From NCBI RefSeq assembly GCF_900129425.1, contig NZ_LT670817.1, positions 8,708,001 to 8,772,000 of the forward strand: a stretch of DNA of 64,000 bases, given 5' to 3'. The notes below the pieces were generated by a model. That model was not told where the DNA came from. It saw nothing but the letters and a program-made list of their open reading frames with translations, and made no database searches. The translations under genes were made by a program, and so were the position numbers. Below are positions 17,718-26,748 of the stretch, piece after piece (positions within the stretch are counted from its first letter, which is position 1; each line of letters starts with the position of its first letter). Origin of the DNA: Bradyrhizobium erythrophlei. Lineage in GTDB: Bacteria; Pseudomonadota; Alphaproteobacteria; Rhizobiales; Xanthobacteraceae.

Positions 17718-18254
17718 CTATCGCCGGGTCATCCGGAGCAGTTCGTCGAGCACCGCCTGCTGTCTCGCCCGCGGCAATGGGCGATCCGACAGCGCAAAAC
17801 CGACAAACGCCCAATAGAGAATCTGCGCCCGGGCGCGGGCGACCCTGGGGGCAAACCCGGACGCCCTGAACTGGCTCTCCACATAGCTCAAGCGGCGCCG
17901 GTCGATGGCCTGCACCGCGGCGCGGGCCGCGGGGTCGAACGCCGCCCAGGTGCGAACCGCCTTCTCCAGCGCCAGCTTGCTGCCGAACGCCTGCCGCAGC
18001 AGCAGCGGCAACGGGTTGCCGTTGTCGGAAGCGGCCTCAAGGTTGGCAATGACCTGCTCGGCGGCGACCTCGCGCCAATGCTTGAGGATCGCGGCATGGA
18101 ACGCCTCGACGTCGGCGAAATGCCAGTAAAAGCTGCCGCGCGACACCCCCATCGCCTTGGCCAGCGGTTCGGCCTTCAGCGCCGTAAAGCCGCTATGGGC
18201 CAGCGTTTTGAGGCCCTGGTCGAGCCAGTCTTTTGCTGAGAGTTGATCGGTCAT
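17718..18254 (-). CDS. TetR/AcrR-family transcriptional regulator
   Basis: This 178-residue repressor-type protein has an N-terminal helix-turn-helix, GFTALKAEPLAKAMGVSRGS followed by FYWHFADVEAFHAAIL, the canonical TetR signature. The C-terminal ligand-binding half is helical and unassigned. It is divergent from a small membrane-protein gene starting at 18350. Two inverted repeats lie in the 95-bp gap (18283-18300 and 18322-18339), so it probably controls itself and its neighbour. Confidence 0.9.
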   Translation of the reverse strand: MTDQLSAKDWLDQGLKTLAHSGFTALKAEPLAKAMGVSRGSFYWHFADVEAFHAAILKHWREVAAEQVIANLEAASDNGNPLPLLLRQAFGSKLALEKAVRTWAAFDPAARAAVQAIDRRRLSYVESQFRASGFAPRVARARAQILYWAFVGFALSDRPLPRARQQAVLDELLRMTRR

Positions 18255-18282
18255 GCCTGTTCCTGCGACATATCACCATACA

Positions 18283-18300
18283 CAACTGTATTGACAGTTG
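18283..18300. promoter_or_regulatory. Inverted repeat, candidate TetR operator 1
   Basis: CAACTG-TATTGA-CAGTTG, a perfect 6-bp dyad with a 6-bp spacer. It overlaps a TTGACA -35-like hexamer on the + strand and lies in the spacer of a minus-strand TGGCAA-N17-TATGGT promoter candidate. Confidence 0.6.
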
Positions 18301-18321
18301 CCAGCACGGCGATCACAGTTT

Positions 18322-18339
18322 CCATACAGTCATGTATGG
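18322..18339. promoter_or_regulatory. Inverted repeat, candidate TetR operator 2
   Basis: CCATAC-AGTCAT-GTATGG, a perfect 6-bp dyad with the same 6-bp spacer as operator 1. It ends in the ribosome binding site region of the downstream gene (GGAGGTGA at 18338-18345). Confidence 0.6.
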
Positions 18340-18349
18340 AGGTGATCCG

Positions 18350-18700
18350 ATGCGCGATGTGCTGTTGCAATGTTCGGGTTTGGCCGCGATCGCGGTGGCG
18401 ATCATCCATGGCGTGCTCGGCGAAACCAAGGTGTTTGCGCGCGCCAGCATCGAACCGGCGCGGCTGCGGACCCTGATCCGGCTGGTGTGGCAGGCCGGCA
18501 CGGTGGCGTGGATCGGCGGCGGCGTGCTCCTGATCGCCGCGCCCTTGATGGCGTCGGAGCCGGCGCGGCACTGGATCGTGGTCACGCTCGCCTGCGTGTT
18601 CGCATTTGGCGCGCTCGCCAACGCCTGGGCAATGCGCGGCCGGCATTTTGGCTGGCTGGCACTCAGCACGGTGGTAGCGCTGGCGGTCGCGGGATACTAA
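18350..18700 (+). CDS. Small inner-membrane protein, probable target of the divergent TetR regulator
   Basis: This 116-residue hydrophobic protein has about four membrane segments (GLAAIAVAIIHGVLG, VAWIGGGVLLIAAPLM, WIVVTLACVFAFGALANAWA, GWLALSTVVALAVAGY). A very good ribosome binding site, GGAGGTGA, lies 5 bp before the ATG at 18350, which decides that start over the longer frame from 18233. The function is unknown. Pairing with a TetR repressor suggests it is induced by a small molecule. Confidence 0.8.
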   Translation: MRDVLLQCSGLAAIAVAIIHGVLGETKVFARASIEPARLRTLIRLVWQAGTVAWIGGGVLLIAAPLMASEPARHWIVVTLACVFAFGALANAWAMRGRHFGWLALSTVVALAVAGY

Positions 18701-18719
18701 CCTAGGCAGACCAGCAACC

Positions 18720-18800
18720 GTCATTCCGGGGCGTGCGGAGCACGAACCCGGAATCCCGAGATGATAACTTCCAGATTCCGGGTTCGCGCTGCCCCCCGGA
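18720..18800. repeat. Dispersed palindromic repeat, family A copy 3
   Basis: Begins GTCATTCCGGGGCGTG and ends GCCCCCCGGA after ATTCCGGGTTCGCGC. It lies between the small membrane-protein gene and the convergent CYTH-CHAD gene. Confidence 0.8.
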
Positions 18801-18963
18801 AAGCGCGGCCCCGCATCACGATTCACGCGCGGCGCTCCCGCAGCGTGGCCAGCATTAAAGGGAAGTTGCGCTGCTATCAAAAAAGGAAGCAGCCTTAAAG
18901 CGCGGGTATCATCGTCGTGCAATCGCGTTCGATTCGAAAGCGGATCGCCGGCAGCGGGTGACG

Positions 18964-20520
18964 CTAGGTCTGGCGCCAATAAGGTCTCAGTTTCTCGAAG
19001 GCGCAGAACGCCTGCCGGGCGGCGGCGAGCGCCGGCTTCAACCGGGCTTCCTCGAGACCCGTCAGCAAGCCGGCAGCGAAGACGCGCCGCGACGGCCGCG
19101 ACGATCGGGCAGCCGATGCCTCGGCGATCCCGGTCGCGAGCTGCTCATGGACGGCGATGTCGTTCAGATCCCCAAAGCAATCCTGCATGTCCTTCAAGGC
19201 CGACAGAAAGGCCGCGCGCCGCTTTTCCTGCTTCTTGCCGGTGAAGACGGTTTTGTAAAATTCGGTCGCGTAACGCATTTTCTTGGCTTCGATCCGAAGT
19301 TTGTGGCGCGCATGAGGATCGAGCTTTTCCAGAATGCGGCCGCGCTTGCGGATCTTCTTCCGGCGCCGCTTGAGCTGCGCGCGGGCGACGGTCTCGATCG
19401 GCTCCTCCCACCGCTCCCGCGCGGGCTTGCTTGGCGGCTCCCACCAGCCGCCGGTTTCCAGCCACCTGGCGACATCAAGGGTCAACTCGCGGAATCGTTT
19501 CGAGCAGACGGCGGCCAATGCCCGCGCAATGGTGGCCTCGCGCCGGTCCGCCAAATCATGGGACAAGCCTTGCATTCCGGTCAATCGCGCGTGGCTACGC
19601 TCCAGCGGAGCCACCACGCGGTTCAGGAACACGTCGAATTCGCGCGCGGGGCCAAGTTCGCCCGTAAGCCATTTCAGCTCGGCCTTGATCTTGCGCTCGG
19701 TCGGATCGGCAGCGATGTCCGGGAATAGCGAGATCGCCGCGCGCAGCCGGCGCAAACCGATGCGCATTTGATGGATGCCGTCGCGCTCGCTCGCAACGAT
19801 GGCCGGTTTGTTGGCGATGATCTGCTTCAGGCAAGCAAACGCGATCGCGCGAAAGGCGTCCTTTGCCGGCATATCGGGCGCGATCTCAATTGCCTCGCCT
19901 CTTGCAGCCCCGGCGTCCTCGCCGGCGAGCAACTCGTAACCGCGTTGCGACTTGCTCTTGACAGCCAACTCAGCGGAGGCGGCGTGGGCAAACGCCCGCG
20001 CGACCTCAAACAACCGCGCCTTGTCGCCCCGCTTCAGCTCGAGCTCCGCCTCGCACAAGGGTAGCGCGCCCACGCCCGCATCGATCTCGCCGCGGTCGAT
20101 CGTCAATGCGATGTCGCAGTTCTTGCGCCTGATGGGATAGGTCGTGTGCTGCACGCGGGTTTCGAATACCGGGCGCAGCCGCTTGCGGAGTTTCTTGATC
20201 CCCAACGGTTCCAGCACCGGCGCGGCCGCATGTTTCAGGTCAGGCCGATTGTCCCTGACTTCGGCTTCCCATTCTCCGCGTTCGAACGGGCTTCCCTGAT
20301 CGGATTTGATGGTTTGGATATAGCGGCCGCCGGCATGCCGGATCCGCAACGTCAAACCGCTGCGATTCAGTTTGAGGCCCTTGGTGTCGAAGTAGATCGA
20401 GTTCTGTATTTCACTTTGCTTCGATTTTCCCGCCCGGCGGATCAAGGGTATCGCGTGCAGCCGCGCGAAATTCGCGGACGGCAGCTGCAGCTTGATTTCG
20501 ATTTCTTTCGGGGATGACAC
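18964..20520 (-). CDS. CYTH-CHAD domain protein (triphosphatase/polyphosphate-associated)
   Basis: This 518-residue protein has an N-terminal CYTH tunnel domain with the ExExK signature at EIEIK (E6, E8, K10). Other charged strands include YFDTKGLKLNRSGLTLRIR and CEAELELKRG. The C-terminal CHAD domain is rich in conserved His/Arg/Lys helices (GIHQMRIGLRRLRAAISLF, ARHKLRIEAKKMRYATEFY). CYTH enzymes hydrolyse inorganic triphosphate and CHAD binds polyphosphate, so a role in polyphosphate metabolism is likely. It is a single gene. Confidence 0.93.
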   Translation of the reverse strand: MSSPKEIEIKLQLPSANFARLHAIPLIRRAGKSKQSEIQNSIYFDTKGLKLNRSGLTLRIRHAGGRYIQTIKSDQGSPFERGEWEAEVRDNRPDLKHAAAPVLEPLGIKKLRKRLRPVFETRVQHTTYPIRRKNCDIALTIDRGEIDAGVGALPLCEAELELKRGDKARLFEVARAFAHAASAELAVKSKSQRGYELLAGEDAGAARGEAIEIAPDMPAKDAFRAIAFACLKQIIANKPAIVASERDGIHQMRIGLRRLRAAISLFPDIAADPTERKIKAELKWLTGELGPAREFDVFLNRVVAPLERSHARLTGMQGLSHDLADRREATIARALAAVCSKRFRELTLDVARWLETGGWWEPPSKPARERWEEPIETVARAQLKRRRKKIRKRGRILEKLDPHARHKLRIEAKKMRYATEFYKTVFTGKKQEKRRAAFLSALKDMQDCFGDLNDIAVHEQLATGIAEASAARSSRPSRRVFAAGLLTGLEEARLKPALAAARQAFCAFEKLRPYWRQT

Positions 20521-20618
20521 GCGCCGGCACCGATCCAGGACTCGGATTCAAGCGTCCCAATCAGACAACGACCCCAAAGGTTCCCGGCGCGAGGGCGCCA
20601 ATATCTAGAACGGTTCCG

Positions 20619-21293
20619 TTACTGCAGCGGCGGATCGCCGCTGGTGCGTTTCTTGGCCAGATCCATCTCGGTGACCGCGATCAGGATTTCCGCGCGGGTC
20701 TTGAGGTCGGGAGCCTCCAGCATCGCCTGCTTTTCCGGCGGCCCGTAGGGCGACATCATCGCCAGCGCGTTGACCAGCGCCTCGTTGGGTGCGCTTTCGA
20801 CGCCCTCCCAGTCGACCTTGAGATTGTTGGCTTTCAGGAAATCCGTCAGCACCTTGAGCAGCGCGTCGCGATCGACAGCTTCTTCGCCCTTGCGCGCCGT
20901 GAAATCGTCGATGTAGGGGAAGTAATCCACCTTGCATTGCCGGTAGGCGGTCAGCGCGGTCATTTCCTCAAGCACCTTGAACCGCGCGATGCCGGTGAGT
21001 TCAAGGATATAGCGGCCATCGCCGGCCTCGGCGAGCTGGGTGATGCGCCCGACGCAGCCGACCCGAAACAATTTTGGATGGGCCTCGTCCCGCGAGTGCG
21101 AAACGTCGGGCTGGATCATCCCGATCAGCCGGTGGCCGTCGCGCAGCGCATCGTCCACCATCGCCAGGTAGCGCGGCTCGAAGATGTTGAGCGGCATCTG
21201 ACCGCGCGGCAGCAACAGTGCGCCGGGCAGAGGAAACACCGGAATCACCTGAGGAAGGTCGCCGGGCCCGCGATATTCGGCATTGATCGGCAT
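20619..21293 (-). CDS. LON peptidase substrate-binding domain protein
   Basis: This 224-residue protein corresponds to the N-terminal LON substrate-recognition domain alone (VIPVFPLPGALLLPRGQMPL, NIFEPRYLAMVDDAL, GCVGRITQLAEAGDGRYILE). It lacks the AAA+ and protease domains, as is normal for this stand-alone family. Its role is unknown and may be adaptor-like. It starts 27 bp after the stop of the thioredoxin-TPR gene, so the two are probably an operon, a pairing common in rhizobia. Confidence 0.9.
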   Translation of the reverse strand: MPINAEYRGPGDLPQVIPVFPLPGALLLPRGQMPLNIFEPRYLAMVDDALRDGHRLIGMIQPDVSHSRDEAHPKLFRVGCVGRITQLAEAGDGRYILELTGIARFKVLEEMTALTAYRQCKVDYFPYIDDFTARKGEEAVDRDALLKVLTDFLKANNLKVDWEGVESAPNEALVNALAMMSPYGPPEKQAMLEAPDLKTRAEILIAVTEMDLAKKRTSGDPPLQ

Positions 21294-21319
21294 AGGGCGG
21301 CCCCGCTGTTAGCTGCGCG

Positions 21320-22237
21320 CTATGAAAACAGGATCGTCGACAGCCGCTTTCGCCCCTCAACGGTGGCTTCGTCGGTCGGGCCCCAGGCCTCGAAGAACTG
21401 CACCAACTGCTTTCGCGCGCCGTCCTCGTTCCATTTCCGGTCTCGCTTGACCACTTCGAGCAGCTGGTGGGTCGCCTCGCTGCGCTTGCCGCTGGCATTG
21501 AGCGCGGTCGCCAGATCGAAACGCGCCTGATGATCGAGCGGATTTGCGGCGACTTTCTGTTCCAGTTCGGTCAGAGGCCCGAGCGCCTTGGCCTGCTCGG
21601 CGAGATCGATCGACGCCTGCACCGCCTTGACGGCCGGGTCGTTGCGTTTCGATTCCGGGACCATGGCAAGGGTCTGCTTGGCCTGTTCAATCGCGCCGGT
21701 CGTGACATAACATTTCGCAAGGCCTGCGAGCGCCGCGATATTGGTGGCATCCGCCGCCAGCACCTCGGCATAGATTTGCGCCGCGGTGGCGGGATCGCCC
21801 TCCGCCAGCACGGCTTCGGCCTCTTTGAGGATATCAGCGATATTGGGCTCGCCCGGCATGCCGGCCGTCAGCTTGCCGATGAAGGCGGTGACCTGGCTTT
21901 CCGGAACAGCGCCCATGAAGCCGTCGGCGGGCTGGCCGTTGACGAAGGCGATTACGGCCGGGATCGACTGGATTCCCATCTGGCCCGGGATCGCCGGATG
22001 CTCGTCGATGTTCATCTTGACCAGCTTGACCTTGCCCTTGGCGGCATTGACCGCCTTCTCGAGGATCGGCGTGAGCTGGCGGCAGGGGCCGCACCACGGC
22101 GCCCAGAAGTCGATCAGCACCGGCTGGCGTTTTGATTCTTCGATGACGTCCTTCACGAACGTCTGGGTGGTCGTCTCCTTGATCAGATCCGAAGCCGCCT
22201 GCGGCGCCGGGCCGCTACCCTGCTCTTCTATCGTCAC
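21320..22237 (-). CDS. Thioredoxin-TPR co-chaperone (CnoX/YbbN-like)
   Basis: This 305-residue protein has an N-terminal thioredoxin domain with an intact WAPWCGPC active site (C49, C52). A C-terminal tetratricopeptide region follows, with ADATNIAALAGLAKCYVTTG, NPLDHQARFDLATALNASG and SEATHQLLEVVKRDRKW. This is the layout of YbbN/CnoX, a holdase that protects proteins during oxidative stress and hands them to GroEL/DnaK. E. coli YbbN lacks the second cysteine, so this version may also be redox active. Confidence 0.92.
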   Translation of the reverse strand: MTIEEQGSGPAPQAASDLIKETTTQTFVKDVIEESKRQPVLIDFWAPWCGPCRQLTPILEKAVNAAKGKVKLVKMNIDEHPAIPGQMGIQSIPAVIAFVNGQPADGFMGAVPESQVTAFIGKLTAGMPGEPNIADILKEAEAVLAEGDPATAAQIYAEVLAADATNIAALAGLAKCYVTTGAIEQAKQTLAMVPESKRNDPAVKAVQASIDLAEQAKALGPLTELEQKVAANPLDHQARFDLATALNASGKRSEATHQLLEVVKRDRKWNEDGARKQLVQFFEAWGPTDEATVEGRKRLSTILFS

Positions 22238-22486
22238 GGGAATCCTCGCCTGATGTCTGCAATTGAGCCGATTCTAGCACGGCCCGGGCGTTAATTGGCG
22301 CTTGCAAGGTCAATTTGCAATCCGCGGAACCCGGTTCGCCCCGTTCCGGGTTGATTTCGACGTATTTCCGAGGATAACCCCCCTATCCGCCGATTCGAAG
22401 GCCACGTGCCGGCTGTTGCATTCGCGGGCCGCATTTGGCATAGCTCTGCCCGTTGCCGGCGAGCCATCGCCGCCAGCCTCTCGGAT

Positions 22487-22561
<75 letters not shown>

Positions 22562-22579
22562 AGACTCGAATTGTCCGGC

Positions 22580-22650
22580 CCGGACAGATAGGTAACACCG
22601 CGTACCTAAGACACGGGTGACAACCGCGTACCGAACGGGTTGTCGAGAGG
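22580..22650. other. Possible insertion-sequence remnant after tRNA-Gly
   Basis: GACAGATAGGTAACACCGCG is followed by two related blocks, ACACCGCGTACCTAAGACAC and ACAACCGCGTACCGAACGG. The GATAGGTAACA wording recalls the ends of IS481-like elements in rhizobia. No transposase fragment could be recognised. Confidence 0.25.
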
Positions 22651-22810
22651 TTGTAAGGCGGCGGCGCTGTGAACGCGTCGTTGAGCTGACCGTAGACCAC
22701 GGGATTTCTCGATATCACCAAAATTCGTCGATCGCGGGGTCCGCATCCCAGGCGCAACGCCGGTCGAGGTCCTCTATTGCATAGCAGGCGTGTAACGGGG
22801 AGGAGTGCCG

Positions 22811-23497
22811 ATGTTTTCCGTGATTTTCGAGGTTCAACCACGCGCCGAACAATGGAATGCGTATCTCGACAAGGCCAAGATGTTGCGGCCGGAGCTTGAG
22901 CAGATCGACGGCTTTGTCGACAACATTCGCTACCGCAGCCTCACCCGGGAAGGCCTGATATTGTCGCTGTCTGGCTGGCGGGATGAAAAATCCCTCGTCC
23001 GCTGGCGTACCAAAGTCAGGCACCACGATGCGCAGGCGAAAGGGCGCTCCGAAATTCTGCAGAATTATCATCTGCGGGTCGGACAGGTGACGAAAGACAA
23101 TCAGCTGCCGCCCGGTCACGCGCTTTGTGAACAAAGGCTCGATGAAACCGAAGTCGGCGAAGGCACCACGATCACTCTGATCAACGCCACGCGGCCGAAG
23201 GCGTGGACCGAGACCGGCAATGCCGCCGATTGCGCCGAATTTCTCGGCCTCAATCCGGATGCGGACGGCCTCGTGGCGTGGGACGTGTTCGACGCCGTGC
23301 TGACGCCGGGCGAACTCATTCTGATGATTTCGTGGCGCGACAATGCCGCCGCCGAGGCGTTCGACAACGAATTCACCGTGCCGGATGGGTTTCGGGCGCG
23401 CCGTGTCCGCGTGGTGCGCGATTACGGCATGTTCGACCGCCGCGAGGCGCCGCAATATTATCCCGACGCCAAGGGCGCCGTCACGATCCATTCGTGA
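22811..23497 (+). CDS. Antibiotic biosynthesis monooxygenase (ABM)-domain protein, two-module
   Basis: This 228-residue protein has an N-terminal ferredoxin-like ABM module (MFSVIFEVQPRAEQWNAYLD, GFVDNIRYRSL, LILSLSGWRDEKSLVRWR). A second, more divergent module follows (LVAWDVFDAVLTPGELILMI, SWRDNAAAEAFDNEF). Such dimeric-barrel folds include small monooxygenases and haem-handling enzymes, but no cofactor residues can be assigned here. The ATG at 22811 follows GGGGAGGA, and an in-frame GTG two codons upstream is less likely. Confidence 0.8.
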   Translation: MFSVIFEVQPRAEQWNAYLDKAKMLRPELEQIDGFVDNIRYRSLTREGLILSLSGWRDEKSLVRWRTKVRHHDAQAKGRSEILQNYHLRVGQVTKDNQLPPGHALCEQRLDETEVGEGTTITLINATRPKAWTETGNAADCAEFLGLNPDADGLVAWDVFDAVLTPGELILMISWRDNAAAEAFDNEFTVPDGFRARRVRVVRDYGMFDRREAPQYYPDAKGAVTIHS

Positions 23498-23699
23498 CGG
23501 TGCCGACCGTGCATCATCAGGCGCAGTGGCACACGAGGAAGGGCTGGGCCCGCTGTGGAACGCCCGGAGAGTCTCCGGACCCGATGCGACCTGAATATAA
23601 GTGGCCAGACAACGCCCCGCGGCGGACTGGATTACGTACACACCCGCCCAGGAAAAAATAGATCGTGCGCAATCGGCCGCCAGTCGGTGACAATATGGT

Positions 23700-24290
23700 T
23701 CAGTACGGCGGCGCCTTTCGCGCACGTTGCGACCGTGCAGCCTCGGCCCACCACGCCAGGTCATCCGCAAAGCGCGGGAAGGCGCCGTCAAGGTGCTGTC
23801 CGGCATGACCTTGCGGCTCGCCATTGGCGGTCAGCGTCTCCGCGATCGGTCCAAGGCTCAGCGTGCTCGAGATCACCACCATGCCCATCTCGCACAGAGT
23901 TCCATGCCAGAGAAAATTGGACCGCGCCCCGGCGAGGCGTCCCGCCGAATAGCTCACGATGGCGGCCGGCCGCCAGAACCACTCCTCGAGAAAATGGTCA
24001 GTGAGGTTTTTCAGGCCCGGCTGCATTCCCCAGTTGTATTCACCGGCGACGAAGACGAATGCATCGGCCGCGCGAATCTTGCCTGCAAGCGCCGCCATGG
24101 GCTCCGGCGCTGAACCCGCCGGATACTCCTTGTACATCCGATCGAGCATCGGCAATCCCACGGCCTTGGCGTCGATCAGTTCGACATCCTCGCCGCGTGC
24201 GCGGAGACCCTTCACGACATAATCGGCGAGGCGGATTCCCATCCGATCCGAGCGATATGAACCGTAGAATACGAGAATGCGATGGGTCAT
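23700..24290 (-). CDS. NADPH-dependent FMN reductase family protein
   Basis: This 196-residue flavodoxin-like protein has the phosphate-binding loop VFYGSYRSDRMGIRLADYV, the flavin contact VAGEYNWGMQPGLKNLTDHF and YSAGRLAGARSNFLW. These match the family of ArsH/azoreductase-like NADPH:FMN or quinone reductases. The ATG at 24290 (MTHRILVFYGS) fits the family start better than the frame start six codons upstream. Its operon partner may be the acetolactate-synthase-like gene, whose stop lies 119 bp upstream on the same strand. Confidence 0.85.
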   Translation of the reverse strand: MTHRILVFYGSYRSDRMGIRLADYVVKGLRARGEDVELIDAKAVGLPMLDRMYKEYPAGSAPEPMAALAGKIRAADAFVFVAGEYNWGMQPGLKNLTDHFLEEWFWRPAAIVSYSAGRLAGARSNFLWHGTLCEMGMVVISSTLSLGPIAETLTANGEPQGHAGQHLDGAFPRFADDLAWWAEAARSQRARKAPPY

Positions 24291-24409
24291 GGAGCATCCC
24301 GCGAGCATGCAGCCGATGGTGATCGCGATTGTCGCTTCGCTCGAACATGTAGTGCCTGATGCCGCGAGCGAAACCCCCTGTGTCTCCGCCGGTGTCGTCC
24401 CGCGCGTCG

Positions 24410-26062
24410 TCAGCCCGGCTCAGTCTCCGGCGCCCGGCCGCCGAGTTCGTCCACAAACACGCGCGTATTCTCGCTGTAATCGACCGGCACCACCACGAGG
24501 TGAACGCCGCCGGCGGCGAAGGCCGCTTCCAGCGTCGGAACGAGTTCGCCGGCGGCTGCGATGCGGTGGCCACGCGCTCCATAGGATTCAGCGTACTTCA
24601 CAAAATCGGGATTTCCGAACGTCATGCCGAAGTCGGCAAACCCGTCGACCGCCTGCTTCCAGCGGATCATGCCGTAAGCCCGGTCCTCGACGATCAGCAC
24701 AACCAGATTGAGCTTCAGACGCATCGCCGTCTCGAGTTCCTGGCTGTTCATCATGAAGCCACCGTCGCCGCACACCGCCATGACGCGGCGATGCGGGTCG
24801 AGGAGCTTGGCCGCCATGGCTGACGCAAGGCCTGCGCCCATGGTGGCCAAAGCGTTGTCGAGCAGGAGCGTGTTGGCGACATGCGTGCGATAGTTTCGCG
24901 CGAACCATATCTTGTACATGCCGTTGTCGAGACAGACGATGCCGTCTTCGGGCATGACGGCCCTGACATCCCTGACCAGCCGCTGCGGGATCACCGGGAA
25001 CTGATCGCTGTCGGCGCGTTCGTTGATGTGGCCGAGTATTTCCCGTCGCAAGGCAAGGATATCCGGATCCGGAACAAGCGCTCCGTCCAATCGATCGGCC
25101 AGCGCGGTGACGGTCGCTCCGATGTCGCCGACCACTTCTGCGTCGGGATGAAACACTTCCTCGACGGTCGCCGAGACGTAGCCGACATACAGCACCCTGG
25201 GGCCGCCGATCTGGCTCATCAGAAAGGGCGGCTTTTCGACGGTGTCGTGGCCGATGGCGATGATCAGGTCCGCGCAATCGATGGCGTCGTGAACATAGTC
25301 GCGCTCCGAGAGCGCCGCCGTTCCCAGATAGAGGTTGGATCCGCCCGTTACCGCACCCTTGCCCATTTGCGTGTTGAAGAAGGGGATGCGGCAGCGGCGC
25401 ACGAAATCGGAAAGCGGCTCGACCAGCCGGGGCCGGTTACTGGCAGCCCCGATCATGATAAGCGGATGCTTCGACGCAAGAATCATGGCAACCGCCCGAT
25501 CCAGCGCCGAGGCCGGCGCGACCGGCCGGTCGATCGGATGCGGTGGCACCAGGGCGACGTCGGCTTGCTCGGCGGCGATATCCTCGGGAAGTTCGATATG
25601 GACCGGGCCGGGCCGTTCTTCGACCGCAACGCGGAAGGCGTCGCGCACGATGGTCGGAATCGAGGCGGCGGAGACGATCTGCCGCGTCATCTTGGTCAGA
25701 GGGCGCATCGCGCCCACGATATCGACAATCTGAAAGCGCGCCTGCCGTGCGCTCTTGATGGCCTTCTGGCCGGTGATCATCAGCATCGGCATCGCACCGA
25801 GATGCGCGTAGGCCGCGCCGGTGGTGAAATTCAGCGCGCCCGGGCCCAGGGTCGACAGGCAAACGCCGGGCCTCCCGGTCAGGCGGCCCTGGGTGGCGGC
25901 CATGAACGACGCCGCCTGCTCATGCCGCGTGAGGATCATCTCGATTCGTGAATTACGAAGCGATTCCACGACATCCAGGTTCTCCTCCCCGGGGAGGCCG
26001 AAGATGCGTTTGACGCCCTCGCTTTCCAGCGCGGCAACCAGCAGATCGGCGCCTTTGGTCAT
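24410..26062 (-). CDS. Acetolactate synthase large subunit-like TPP enzyme
   Basis: This 550-residue protein has the three-domain architecture of the thiamine-diphosphate family. It has the catalytic glutamate in LTRHEQAASFMA (about residue 48), a central domain, and the TPP-binding GDGGFMMNSQELETAMRL followed by EDRAYGMIRWKQ. It most resembles the catabolic AlsS-like group, which makes acetolactate from pyruvate without a small regulatory subunit. No ilvH or alsD gene is adjacent. Other family activities cannot be excluded. Confidence 0.85.
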   Translation of the reverse strand: MTKGADLLVAALESEGVKRIFGLPGEENLDVVESLRNSRIEMILTRHEQAASFMAATQGRLTGRPGVCLSTLGPGALNFTTGAAYAHLGAMPMLMITGQKAIKSARQARFQIVDIVGAMRPLTKMTRQIVSAASIPTIVRDAFRVAVEERPGPVHIELPEDIAAEQADVALVPPHPIDRPVAPASALDRAVAMILASKHPLIMIGAASNRPRLVEPLSDFVRRCRIPFFNTQMGKGAVTGGSNLYLGTAALSERDYVHDAIDCADLIIAIGHDTVEKPPFLMSQIGGPRVLYVGYVSATVEEVFHPDAEVVGDIGATVTALADRLDGALVPDPDILALRREILGHINERADSDQFPVIPQRLVRDVRAVMPEDGIVCLDNGMYKIWFARNYRTHVANTLLLDNALATMGAGLASAMAAKLLDPHRRVMAVCGDGGFMMNSQELETAMRLKLNLVVLIVEDRAYGMIRWKQAVDGFADFGMTFGNPDFVKYAESYGARGHRIAAAGELVPTLEAAFAAGGVHLVVVPVDYSENTRVFVDELGGRAPETEPG

Positions 26063-26327
26063 CGCTTTCGCTCCTGGTGCTCGGGGCGGTGCAGCGCCGC
26101 GGGCGCGACCTCCGCGCCTTGCCGGCAGGAAAGATATACCGATCGTCTTTCGCAGGCGACACCGATGTCGCTGATCTCATCGGGCATTCTGCATGCTATT
26201 TTAGCAAAGAAGATCGGGATCGTTCTGCGCATGGAAGAATTGGACGCCAGGGCACCTTTCGGGATCGTTGGGCCACGTTTCGGTGAAAGTTTGCGGGCGG
26301 TGATGGGAGAGAGGGTGCGGATATCCG

Positions 26328-26702
26328 ATGACCGATTTTGTGATCAAGCGTGTATACGACCCGCCTTCGGGCAAGGATGGCATCCGCATCTTGGTTGACC
26401 GTCTATGGCCGCGAGGCCTGCGCAAGGATGCGGCGGCCCTTGATCTCTGGGCTAAGGATCTGGCGCCGACGCCGTCGCTTCGGCAGTGGTTCGACCACCG
26501 CCCTGAAAGATTTGCGGAGTTCAAGCGCCGATATCGCGACGAATTGAAGGGCAACCGCGCCGTTGCTGATGTGCTTGGCCAAGTCGGAAAGGCGAAGGCG
26601 ACGCTTCTTTATGCCGCCAGGGATCCCGCCGTGAACCACGCGGTGGTGCTTGCGGAATTCCTGAACAAATCGCGTCCGCGGAAGCCGGTCAGGAAGGCCT
26701 AG
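26328..26702 (+). CDS. DUF488-family protein
   Basis: This 124-residue protein shows the DUF488 hallmarks KRVYDPPSGKDGIRILVDRLWPRG split by charged helices, LDLWAKDLAPTPSLRQWF and TLLYAARDPAVNHAVVL. The function is unknown, although the family has a rossmann-like fold with conserved Arg/Asp. It sits 47 bp before a small NTF2-like gene on the same strand. Confidence 0.88.
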   Translation: MTDFVIKRVYDPPSGKDGIRILVDRLWPRGLRKDAAALDLWAKDLAPTPSLRQWFDHRPERFAEFKRRYRDELKGNRAVADVLGQVGKAKATLLYAARDPAVNHAVVLAEFLNKSRPRKPVRKA

Positions 26703-26748
26703 AGTCTCGCTGTCGGGAAGCCGGATAGCACGACCAAAGGAGGCAAGG

